Shown here: piece by piece, positions 14,253 to 21,662 of the stretch
Position numbering within the stretch: position 1 is the first letter of the stretch
Layout of the letters: each line of letters opens with the position of its first letter
DNA from: an uncultured Clostridium sp.
GTDB lineage: Bacteria; Cyanobacteriota; Vampirovibrionia; Gastranaerophilales; Gastranaerophilaceae
Direction of reading: 5' to 3'
Length of the DNA stretch: 21,662 nt
Assembly (NCBI GenBank): GCA_958449715.1
Contig: CAUDIU010000025.1
Coordinates: 1 to 21,662, forward strand
Position numbers and translations under genes: made by a program
The notes under the pieces: model-generated
The model's database searches: none
What the model saw: only the letters and a program-made list of their open reading frames with translations
Told to the model about the DNA's origin: nothing

Positions 14253-16676
14253 CTATTTATTTGAAGGAATTCTCATTGCATAGAATGAACGAATTACAAA
14301 AATCAATGCAATAATTAAGAATATCCAACCTGCAATTGGAGCAATATTTCTGAATGATTCTGAGATTGCAATTTCCATTGCTAACAATCCGAATAATGTA
14401 GTAAATTTAATAATCGGATTCATTGCAACTGATGATGTATCTTTGAATGGGTCACCAACAGTATCACCAACTACAGTTGCCTCGTGAAGCGGAGTTCCTT
14501 TTTCTGCTAAGTCAACTTCAACAATTTTCTTAGCATTATCCCAACATCCACCGGCATTTGCCATAAATACAGCTTGGAATAAACCAAATACAGCAATTGC
14601 AATTAAGTAGCTTACAAAGAATGCTACAGGAGCTGATGTCTTGCAGCTAGGTGCTGATAGACAAGCAAATGCTAATGCAAATGCAAATAATGCGATAAAG
14701 ATATTAATCATACCTTTTTGAGCATATTGTGTACAAATTTTTACAACTTCTTTTGAATTTGCAACATTTGCACTTTTTGAATTTGCATCATCTAATTTAA
14801 TATTATCTTTAATATATTCAGTTGCAGAATATGCACCAGTTGTAACAGCTTGCATAGATGCACCTGAGAACCAGTAAATTACAGCACCGCCAGATAATAA
14901 ACCTAGTAATGTGTATGGGTTCAACATATTTAAAATCATTTCAGGTTCGATACCTAAAGTTGAATTAATTACAAGAATTAATGAGAAAATCATTGTTGTA
15001 GCACCAACTACAGCTGTACCAATTAATACAGGTTTAGAAGTTGCTTTGAATGTATTTCCTGCACCATCATTTTCTTCTAAGTATTTTTTAGCATTTTCAA
15101 AGTCTGGTTTGAAACCGTATTCTTTTTCGATTTCTTCACCAACATTTGGAATATCTTCGATTAAAGATAATTCATATACTGATTGAGCATTATCAGTTAC
15201 AGGACCGTAAGAGTCTACAGCAATTGTAACAGGTCCCATTCCTAAGAAACCAAATGCTACTAAACCGAATGCAAATACAGACGGATAAATCATTACAGCT
15301 TCAGGAATATAAGTTGATGCAACATAAGCTAGTCCCATCAATAATACAATTACCATACCAATCCAGAATGCTGAGAAGTTACCAGCAACAATACCTGAAA
15401 GGATTGTTAAAGAAGAACCACCTTCTCTTGAAGCTGTAACAACTTCTTCAGTATGTTTTGCTTTTGGAGAAGTAAATATTTTAGTAAATTCTGGAATTAA
15501 TGCTGCACCTAAAGTACCGCAAGAAATAATTGTAGATAATACTAACCATAATTTACCACCCAAATCAGCTAATAACCAGTGGCTTACACCAAAAGTCATT
15601 ACGATTGATAAAATAGAAGTTAACCAAACTAAGTTAGTTAATGGTTTTTCAAAATCGAATTTTTGAGTTTTAGCTGCATAAAATTTATCAACAATACCGT
15701 TAATCCAGTATGCAACAACTGATGTAACGATCATTAAGAATCTCATTACGAAAATCCAAGTCAATAATTGAACTTGGTTATCTGTACCTACAACAGCTAA
15801 AAGGATAAATGAAACAAGAGCAACACCAGTTACACCATAAGTTTCAAAACCGTCAGCTGTAGGGCCTACAGAATCACCTGCGTTATCACCAGTACAGTCA
15901 GCAATTACACCAGGGTTTCTTGGATCATCTTCTTTAATACCGAATTGAATTTTCATCAAGTCTGATCCGATATCAGCAATTTTTGTAAAGATACCACCTG
16001 CTACACGAAGAGCAGAAGCACCTAAAGATTCACCGATAGCAAAACCGATGAAACAAGCACCTGCAATTTCACCAGGTACGAATAACAAAATTGTTAACAT
16101 TAAAATAAGTTCAACTGATACTAAACATACACCAATTGACATACCTGCTTTTAAAGGAATATTTAAAATATTTAAAGGATTTCCTTTTAAAGACACAAAT
16201 GCAGTTCTAGCATTTGCTAATGTGTTCATTCTGATACCGAACCAAGCAACTGCATAAGAACCTAAAATACCAATTACAGACCATGCAAGAATAATTAATA
16301 CATGGCTTAATGGCATATGTTGTAAGTAACCGAAGTAAAATGCGATACATAGACCGATTAATACTTCTAATACAAGTAAAAATTTACCTTGTTGAATAAG
16401 ATAAGTCTTACAAGTTTCAAAAATTGTATTACCCACTTCAGCCATTGCTGCGTGAACATCCAATTTTTTAATTCTTACAAATTCAATAAATCCAAATATC
16501 AAACCAATAACTGAAATAATAATCCCAATAACTAAATAGTTAAAGAAATCAGGATTAGCTTGTCTGATATTAGGAACAACTAAATCTGCTTCACTTGCTA
16601 AAACAGGTGAAACACCCATTAACAAAGCTGCGAACATCGCAAACAATGCCTTTGGTGAAGTTAATTTTTTAATCAT
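14253..16676 (-). CDS. hppA: Membrane-bound ion-pumping pyrophosphatase
   Basis: 807 residues from ATG at 16676, chosen because GAAGGAG lies six bases upstream; the frame extends 11 codons further without support. It hydrolyses pyrophosphate and exports H+ and/or Na+ across the membrane. About 16 hydrophobic segments are visible. The pyrophosphate-site motifs are ADIGSDLMK, EDDPRNPGVIAD and GDNAGDSVGPTADGFETYG (from about residue 234 to 280), and later GPVTDNAQSVYELS, DGAGNTFKATSKP, AGGCWDNAKK and GDTVGDPFKDTSS. The GDNAGDSVGPTAD form differs from the plant/Rhodospirillum GDNVGDCAGMAAD form and resembles versions in Bacteroidetes-like anaerobes, as I recall them. The N-terminus (ALFAMFAALLMGVSPVLA) looks like a signal peptide or extra helix. 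Own promoter at 16737-16765. Confidence 0.95.
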   Translation of the reverse strand: MIKKLTSPKALFAMFAALLMGVSPVLASEADLVVPNIRQANPDFFNYLVIGIIISVIGLIFGFIEFVRIKKLDVHAAMAEVGNTIFETCKTYLIQQGKFLLVLEVLIGLCIAFYFGYLQHMPLSHVLIILAWSVIGILGSYAVAWFGIRMNTLANARTAFVSLKGNPLNILNIPLKAGMSIGVCLVSVELILMLTILLFVPGEIAGACFIGFAIGESLGASALRVAGGIFTKIADIGSDLMKIQFGIKEDDPRNPGVIADCTGDNAGDSVGPTADGFETYGVTGVALVSFILLAVVGTDNQVQLLTWIFVMRFLMIVTSVVAYWINGIVDKFYAAKTQKFDFEKPLTNLVWLTSILSIVMTFGVSHWLLADLGGKLWLVLSTIISCGTLGAALIPEFTKIFTSPKAKHTEEVVTASREGGSSLTILSGIVAGNFSAFWIGMVIVLLMGLAYVASTYIPEAVMIYPSVFAFGLVAFGFLGMGPVTIAVDSYGPVTDNAQSVYELSLIEDIPNVGEEIEKEYGFKPDFENAKKYLEENDGAGNTFKATSKPVLIGTAVVGATTMIFSLILVINSTLGIEPEMILNMLNPYTLLGLLSGGAVIYWFSGASMQAVTTGAYSATEYIKDNIKLDDANSKSANVANSKEVVKICTQYAQKGMINIFIALFAFALAFACLSAPSCKTSAPVAFFVSYLIAIAVFGLFQAVFMANAGGCWDNAKKIVEVDLAEKGTPLHEATVVGDTVGDPFKDTSSVAMNPIIKFTTLFGLLAMEIAISESFRNIAPIAGWIFLIIALIFVIRSFYAMRIPSNK

Positions 16677-16736
16677 GAGTTCTCCTTCAATAATTATAAG
16701 TTGTTTCACTACTACTACTAAACTAATTCGAATAAT

Positions 16737-16765
16737 ATTATAAACTAAATTAAAATATTAGACAA
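16737..16765 (-). promoter_or_regulatory. Promoter of hppA
   Basis: TTGTCT at 16760-16765, 17-base spacer, TATAAT at 16737-16742 on the minus strand, about 60 bases before the hppA ATG. Confidence 0.6.
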
Positions 16766-16800
16766 TACTATAAATATAAATCATATACTTATACTATAAA

Positions 16801-17691
16801 TTAATACAAATATACATCTTCCAACAATTTAATTTCAAACTCACTACCTGCTGGAATAGAAATTCTACCACCTTTAGACCAAATTGCAAACAATGGAGAT
16901 CCTACAAAATTTACTGCATAAACTACAATCCCAGTAATTGTAGGGATAGGAGAAATTATTACCCCCACAGGATTATCCGCAAGTTTTGAAGATGTTCTGC
17001 GAGTTTTTTTGTAAAAATTTTCACCTTTATCGATTTGATTTGCAACACCTTTCCAGTATTGGCGTTTGCCTTTTATATTATTAAAAAATATTTTTTTCAA
17101 ATTTGCTTTTGTAATTTTTCCATGAACAGATCTTGTCTGACCATTGACAGTAATACTATCAACCATAAGAACAATAAGACCGCCATTCCCTGTCATTTGA
17201 GGAAGATGAGAATCTTCTACAACTGCCGTAAATTTTGTCCCTTCCATTACAGTTATATATCTTTGGGTTACAGGCTTGATTGTCGTAAATGAAACTCTAG
17301 CACCTTCTTTTAAATAATCAGAAATTACTGAATTTGATTTAACTCGGAATTTTGTACCTTTTTTAATTCTTATTGCAGTTGATTTATCAAATTTATATTC
17401 ATTTGGGAGTTTTTTTACACCCAATTGAGGTTTAGCCACAGGCGTTGACGGTAAAGACTTCGGAGCTGTCTGTTGTGCTTGTGTTGTTTGCGAAGTTTTT
17501 GGCACAGTATTTTGTTGTGTAGGAGCAGTCTTTGGTAATGCAGGTAAAGACTGTTCTAATTTTGATGGATCATAAGTTCTTCTTATTTCATCGTCTACAG
17601 AAGTATCTAGCTCCAATGCAAAAGCCGGTATTGCACTAATTAAAAGTGCAAATACCAAACTTATAAATTTTTGCATAAATGTATATTTCAT
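16801..17691 (-). CDS. Exported hypothetical protein with Pro/Gln/Thr-rich linker
   Basis: 296 residues, family not recognised. Signal peptide at about residues 6-25 (FISLVFALLISAIPAFA), then a Pro/Gln/Thr/Ala-rich linker (about 50-90) and a beta-rich domain of about 190 residues with repeated phrases of the type IKKGTKFRVKSNSVIS, VMEGTKFTAVVED and IPAGSEFEIKLLED. Those phrases look like a repeated strand-turn unit seen in exported proteins that set polymer or envelope contacts. A hydrophobic patch at about 245-275 (VGVIISPIPTITGIVVYAVNF) may touch the membrane. It starts one base after the stop of the gltA-like gene, so it is probably expressed from the same message. MQKFISL at residue 6 is an alternative start. 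Confidence 0.7.
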   Translation of the reverse strand: MKYTFMQKFISLVFALLISAIPAFALELDTSVDDEIRRTYDPSKLEQSLPALPKTAPTQQNTVPKTSQTTQAQQTAPKSLPSTPVAKPQLGVKKLPNEYKFDKSTAIRIKKGTKFRVKSNSVISDYLKEGARVSFTTIKPVTQRYITVMEGTKFTAVVEDSHLPQMTGNGGLIVLMVDSITVNGQTRSVHGKITKANLKKIFFNNIKGKRQYWKGVANQIDKGENFYKKTRRTSSKLADNPVGVIISPIPTITGIVVYAVNFVGSPLFAIWSKGGRISIPAGSEFEIKLLEDVYLY

Positions 17692-17692
17692 A

Positions 17693-19063
17693 TTATTTTA
17701 GCATTTCGTTAATAGCTTTTGCTGCTTTTTTACCAGCTCCCATAGCGTTAATAGCGTTAGATTCTCCAACCGGAGCAACATCACCGCCTGCATATACAGT
17801 CGGGATATTTGTAGCACGAGTTTCACCATCAACTGTGATATAACCTTTTTTGTCAGTTATAATTTCTATACCGTCTGCTTCTGCTGAACGTTGAATAATT
17901 GGATTTGGACCTGTACCTAATGCAACAATTACTGTATCAAGATCCATAATCTCTGTTTTTCCTGTTGAAACAGGACGTCTTCTGCCTGATTCATCAGGTT
18001 CTCCTAATTCCATAACTTCTAATTCAACAGCTTTTACATAACCGTTTTCTCCGATAATTTCTTTAGGAGCATATAAAAATTTAAATACAACACCTTCTTC
18101 TTTTGCATGTCTTATTTCTTCCAAACGAGCAGGAAGTTCTTTTTCAGTTCTCCTGTAAATGATATAAACTTCTTCAAATCCTACACGAACAGCTGTTCTT
18201 GCAGCATCCATTGCGACGTTGCCACCACCGAAGATTGCAGCCTTTTTACCAACTTTCAAAGGTGTAGGGCTATCAGGCTGTCCTGCGTGCATTAAGTTTA
18301 CTCTTGTTAAAAATTCATTTGCAGAAAATACACCGTTTAAATTTTCACCTGGAACGTGAAGCATTTTAGGTAATCCGGCACCTGAGCAAATAAATATTGC
18401 ATCAAAACCGTCTTCTTTTAATTGTTTTAATGTAATAGATTTTCCAACAATTACATTTTTATGGAATTTTACACCCATTGCTTTCAAGTTTTCAATTTCT
18501 CTATCAAGCACAACACGAGGTAATCTGAAAGGAGGTATACCATATCTTAAAACCCCGCCTAATTCGTGTAAAGCCTCAAATACTTCTACTTCGTGACCTT
18601 CTTTTCGTAAATCACAAGCAGCAGTCATGCCTGCACAACCAGAACCTACTACCGCAACTTTTTTACCTGAAGGTTTAATTTCAGGCATTTCAGCTTTTGT
18701 ATTATCACCTACATATCTTTCTAAAGCACCGATCGCTACAGGTTCTCCTTTAATCCCTAAAATACAATTCCCTTCGCATTGTCTTTCTTGAGGGCATACA
18801 CGACCGCATACAGAAGGCAACATACTAGTCTGACGGATAATTTCGCCTGCCTTATTTAAATCACCTTCTTTAATTGCTTGAATAAATTCAGGGATTTGAA
18901 TATTTACAGGACATCCTTGAACGCATTTTGGATTTTTACAATGCAAACATCTTGATGCTTCCAATTTCACTTGTTCTTCTGTTAAATTGCTTTCTACCGG
19001 ATCAAAATTATGACGTCTTTCATTTTTATCTTGTTCTTTAACTCTTTGTCTTTCTATAGCCAT
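17693..19063 (-). CDS. gltA: NADPH-dependent glutamate synthase-type flavoprotein (GltA/GltD/NfnB family)
   Basis: 456 residues. N-terminal ferredoxin-like domain with two cysteine sets (Cys39, 42, 47, 51 and Cys86, 90, 96, 100) for two 4Fe-4S clusters, an FAD Rossmann motif VAVVGSGCAGM (residues 136-146), GGVLRYGIPPFRLP, a second NADPH-type Rossmann motif AAIFGGGNVAMDAART (about 283-298) and the C-terminal GGDVAPVGESNAINAMGAGKKAA. In anaerobes such proteins act as the small subunit or stand-alone form of glutamate synthase, or as NfnB, which bifurcates electrons between NADPH, NADH and ferredoxin. No GltB or NfnA partner is adjacent, so these cannot be separated. AGAGGGA precedes the ATG. 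Confidence 0.92.
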   Translation of the reverse strand: MAIERQRVKEQDKNERRHNFDPVESNLTEEQVKLEASRCLHCKNPKCVQGCPVNIQIPEFIQAIKEGDLNKAGEIIRQTSMLPSVCGRVCPQERQCEGNCILGIKGEPVAIGALERYVGDNTKAEMPEIKPSGKKVAVVGSGCAGMTAACDLRKEGHEVEVFEALHELGGVLRYGIPPFRLPRVVLDREIENLKAMGVKFHKNVIVGKSITLKQLKEDGFDAIFICSGAGLPKMLHVPGENLNGVFSANEFLTRVNLMHAGQPDSPTPLKVGKKAAIFGGGNVAMDAARTAVRVGFEEVYIIYRRTEKELPARLEEIRHAKEEGVVFKFLYAPKEIIGENGYVKAVELEVMELGEPDESGRRRPVSTGKTEIMDLDTVIVALGTGPNPIIQRSAEADGIEIITDKKGYITVDGETRATNIPTVYAGGDVAPVGESNAINAMGAGKKAAKAINEMLK

Positions 19064-19183
19064 GTTTTATTCCCTCTCTATCTCTTAATTATAATTTTAC
19101 TTTCAAAAAATCTTTTGTGCAAGAATATCAAAAAAAGTTAATAAATGATTGTAATTAAGCCATTCTTATCTTTAAATATAGTT

Positions 19184-21550
19184 ATGAACATTATAGAAAA
19201 AAGCCGAAAATCTCTCGAATTTGATAAAATAGCAGAAAAGCTCTCAAATTACGCAAAAACAAAGCAAAGTAAAGAAATATGCCTAAAGACTTTGCCATTT
19301 GACGATATCGTAAAAATTAAGAACGAACTTAAATGCACTGCAGAAGCAAAATACATACTTGATATGCCTAACGATATTCCAATTGAATTTGTTGCTGACA
19401 TTCAACAAATTCAAAAAAATATGGGAGCGACATATCTTTCAGAAGAAGAATTAATTGACGTTGCAAAAACTCTTAAAACTTCAAGATTAGTGAAAAAATT
19501 CTTATCAGAAAATCTCCCAATGCTTTCTATAATAAGAAATGCAGCACAAAATCTTATTACAGACAAACTATTGGAAGATAAAATTTTTGCTACATTTGAT
19601 GAAAACTTAAATATAAGACAAGATGCAACCCCTGAATTAAAAGGATTATTTGCAGCCTTAAGAGATAATGAAAAAAATCTTAAAAATACAGTGAATTCTC
19701 TTTTAAATTCAGCAGAATTTTCAAAACACTTGCAAGAAAATATCTATACAACACGTGATGACAGAATTGTATTTCAGGTAATGGCATCATCAAAAAGCAA
19801 AGTTCCAGGAATTGTACACGACGTTTCTGCAACAAACAAAACTTTTTATATAGAACCTGAACAAATCGTTCCACTTAATAACAAAATCAGAGAAATAAAA
19901 TCAAATATTCACTCTGAAATGGTAAGAATTCTTGCAGGTCTCACTTCTCTTGTAAAAGATGAAATAAAAGCACTTCAACTATCAGAACAAATTCTTGCAA
20001 CAATAGATTATCATTTTGCAAAAGCTCGTTATGCAATAAAAATTCAAGCTGTAGAACCTGAAATTGTTACACATAAAATTATTGAATTTGAAAATATGAA
20101 ACACCCGCTGCTTATCGGGAATGTTGAAAATGTAATAACTAACAACTTTGAAATCGGAAAAGATTATAAATCCGTAATAATTACAGGCTCAAATACAGGT
20201 GGTAAAACTGTCACAATTAAAACTATCGGGCTTTATATACTTATGGCAAAAGCAGGAATGTTTCTACCTTGTACAGCAGCAAAAATTTATCCTTTTGAAA
20301 ACGTTTTTGCAGACATAGGAGATGACCAAAGTATTTTGCAGAACCTATCTACATTCTCATCTCATATGACAAATATTATAGAAATATTAAACCAAAGTAA
20401 TGACAAATCATTTGTAATCCTAGATGAAATCTGTGCAGGAACAGACCCTGTAGAAGGTGCAGTATTAGCTCAAGTAATATTAGAAAAACTTGCACAAAAA
20501 GAAGTTTTATCAACAGTTACAACCCACTATGGAGAACTAAAAGCTCTTGAATATACAAACCCTTACTTTAAAAATGCATCAGTTGAATTCAATACAACAA
20601 CTCTAAAACCGACATATAAATTACTTATAGGTATCCCAGGACTAAGTAACGCAATTTCTATAGCGCAAAATTTAGGACTGGAACAAGATATTGTGAACAA
20701 AGCTAAAAACATAGTAGTTTCAACTAAAGATCCATCTATTTTGGTCGTAGAAAAATTGCAGGAAACTCAAGCAAAACTTGCACAAAACCTTGAAGAAGCA
20801 GAAAATTTAAAAGAAACTTCCGAAAATCTAAAATCAGAATACGAAAATTCTCTAGCAGAAATAAAAAAAGATAAAAAGAAAACCGTAAAAATTATCAAAG
20901 ATAAATTCGATCGAGAATTATTGGAAGTAAAAGCAGAAATCAAAGATATTCTTGATGAATTACGCAGAGAAAAATCTGAAAAAATTGCACGTCGTTCATA
21001 TGCAAGACTTGCGCAAACAGAACAAAAATTCAGAGGCAAATTGTCTGAATTTGATGAAAAACAACAATACGCAGAAATTGACTGGTCTAAAATTCAAAAC
21101 GGTGACAAATTAATTTTGAAAGAATTAAATCAACCTGTCACAGTGCTTTCTTTACCTGATAAAAATGATTACATAACAGTTCAAATGGGCAATTTCAAAA
21201 CAAAAATAAAAACAAATAAACTTGCTCCATATGATTCCGCATATGAAAAGAAAGAAAATGTCTATAGACCTAGCTCTTTTGAAAAATTTGAACTTAGAAA
21301 AACAAGTATTTCAAACACCCTTGATTTAAGAGGTTATAAAGTAGAAGATGCACTTGACAGTCTTGAATTTTATCTTGATAAAGCAAGCCTTGCAAACCTC
21401 GCCTGTGTCACAATTATTCATGGACATGGTACAGGTGCATTAAAATCAGCTGTCAGAGATTTCTTATCAACATCTCCATATGTTGCAAAATTCCGCCCCG
21501 GAGAAGATACAGAAGGCGGAGATGGCGTGAGCATTGTAGACATTAATTAA
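19184..21550 (+). CDS. mutS2: Endonuclease MutS2
   Basis: 788 residues from ATG at 19184 (MNIIEKSRKSLEFDKIAEKL), which matches the family N-terminus; an in-frame ATG at 19145 adds 13 residues without support. Parts in order: MutS core/lever helices, Walker A GSNTGGKT (335-342), Walker B FVILDE (410-415), GTDPVEG and VTTHYGELK ATPase motifs, a long charged coiled coil (about 525-640), a KOW/SH3-like segment, and the C-terminal Smr domain with LDLRG and HGHGTG. Known roles are suppressing recombination between diverged DNA and, in Bacillus, splitting collided ribosomes. No Shine-Dalgarno sequence is visible at either start. The protein is complete. Confidence 0.96.
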   Translation: MNIIEKSRKSLEFDKIAEKLSNYAKTKQSKEICLKTLPFDDIVKIKNELKCTAEAKYILDMPNDIPIEFVADIQQIQKNMGATYLSEEELIDVAKTLKTSRLVKKFLSENLPMLSIIRNAAQNLITDKLLEDKIFATFDENLNIRQDATPELKGLFAALRDNEKNLKNTVNSLLNSAEFSKHLQENIYTTRDDRIVFQVMASSKSKVPGIVHDVSATNKTFYIEPEQIVPLNNKIREIKSNIHSEMVRILAGLTSLVKDEIKALQLSEQILATIDYHFAKARYAIKIQAVEPEIVTHKIIEFENMKHPLLIGNVENVITNNFEIGKDYKSVIITGSNTGGKTVTIKTIGLYILMAKAGMFLPCTAAKIYPFENVFADIGDDQSILQNLSTFSSHMTNIIEILNQSNDKSFVILDEICAGTDPVEGAVLAQVILEKLAQKEVLSTVTTHYGELKALEYTNPYFKNASVEFNTTTLKPTYKLLIGIPGLSNAISIAQNLGLEQDIVNKAKNIVVSTKDPSILVVEKLQETQAKLAQNLEEAENLKETSENLKSEYENSLAEIKKDKKKTVKIIKDKFDRELLEVKAEIKDILDELRREKSEKIARRSYARLAQTEQKFRGKLSEFDEKQQYAEIDWSKIQNGDKLILKELNQPVTVLSLPDKNDYITVQMGNFKTKIKTNKLAPYDSAYEKKENVYRPSSFEKFELRKTSISNTLDLRGYKVEDALDSLEFYLDKASLANLACVTIIHGHGTGALKSAVRDFLSTSPYVAKFRPGEDTEGGDGVSIVDIN

Positions 21551-21573
21551 AAATACAAAAATAAATTTTATCC

Positions 21574-21601
21574 TTGCAAAAGTCAAAAAAAATGCTAGAA
21601 T
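21574..21601 (+). promoter_or_regulatory. Extended -10 promoter for the gene at the right edge
   Basis: TTGCAA at 21574-21579, 16-base spacer, TGC-TAGAAT at 21593-21601. It sits 28 bases before the ATG at 21629 and after the mutS2 stop. Confidence 0.55.
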
Positions 21602-21628
21602 AATTTTTGAAAGAGAGAGGATAAAATT

Positions 21629-21662
21629 ATGATAATGATTGAAGATATTAGAAAAGGACATG
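21629..21662 (+). CDS. 5' end of an unidentified gene
   Basis: ATG at 21629 (or the in-frame ATG at 21635) reads MIMIEDIRKGH and runs off the window. GAGAGG is eight bases upstream and a promoter lies just before. Only eleven codons are visible, too few to identify. Confidence 0.6.
   Translation, partial: MIMIEDIRKGH

Noticed and set aside
14911..15439. Open frames on the + strand within hppA
   Set aside because: Antisense shadows of the membrane protein, with no ribosome site or family signature.
16677..16709. Upstream extension of hppA to 16709
   Set aside because: The added residues encode the ribosome binding site itself; ATG 16676 has GAAGGAG at ideal spacing.

Overview
AT-rich bacterial chromosome segment with dense, short-spaced housekeeping genes and no rRNA, tRNA, CRISPR array or insertion sequence that I can see. 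Prepilin-like proteins of the form G^(F/Y)TLAEV, GH57/DUF3536, several lineage-style orphan genes, a pyrophosphate-driven ion pump and a 2-hydroxyacyl-CoA dehydratase activase suggest an anaerobic, non-photosynthetic relative of Cyanobacteria (Vampirovibrionia/Melainabacteria, Gastranaerophilales-like). This placement is inference from protein style; no marker gene proves it.

Layout. 1-700 (-): a Cys-rich prepilin-like gene cut by the window edge. 846-3869 (+): a small exported protein and a large GH57 glycosidase. 3874-4455 (-): a YkgJ-type Cys-cluster protein. 4573-5878 (+): two orphan genes closed by a bidirectional terminator. 5907-6682 (-): second prepilin-like gene. 6719-8966 (-): operon of a zinc-ribbon/RGG-like protein, rimM and trmD. 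9103-11245 (-): second YkgJ protein, rlmN and dtd. 11353-12246 (+): orphan membrane protein. 12254-13258 (-): dehydratase activase. 13335-14158 (-): third prepilin-like gene. 14253-16676 (-): hppA. 16801-19063 (-): gltA-type oxidoreductase and an exported protein. 19184-21550 (+): mutS2. 21629 to the end (+): the start of another gene.

The notable system is the set of three prepilin-like genes. Each has the promoter TTGAAA-N17-TATAAT, the ribosome site AAGGAG-N6-ATG, and then a run of 10 or 11 G inside the leader codons (written as C on the + strand at 660-670, 6652-6661 and 14128-14137). With 11 G the upstream ATG reads through into the pilin N-terminus; with 10 G it hits TAA or TAG three codons after the G run starts to shift frame. 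As sequenced, the first gene is ON and the other two are OFF. This looks like slipped-strand phase variation of pilin-like surface or secretion proteins, built on a leader cassette of about 105 bp that is nearly identical in genes 2 and 3 but sits in front of divergent mature proteins.

The rest is mostly translation support (trmD, rimM, rlmN, dtd), DNA maintenance (mutS2), anaerobic energy and nitrogen metabolism (hppA, gltA-like, dehydratase activase) and glycan metabolism (GH57).
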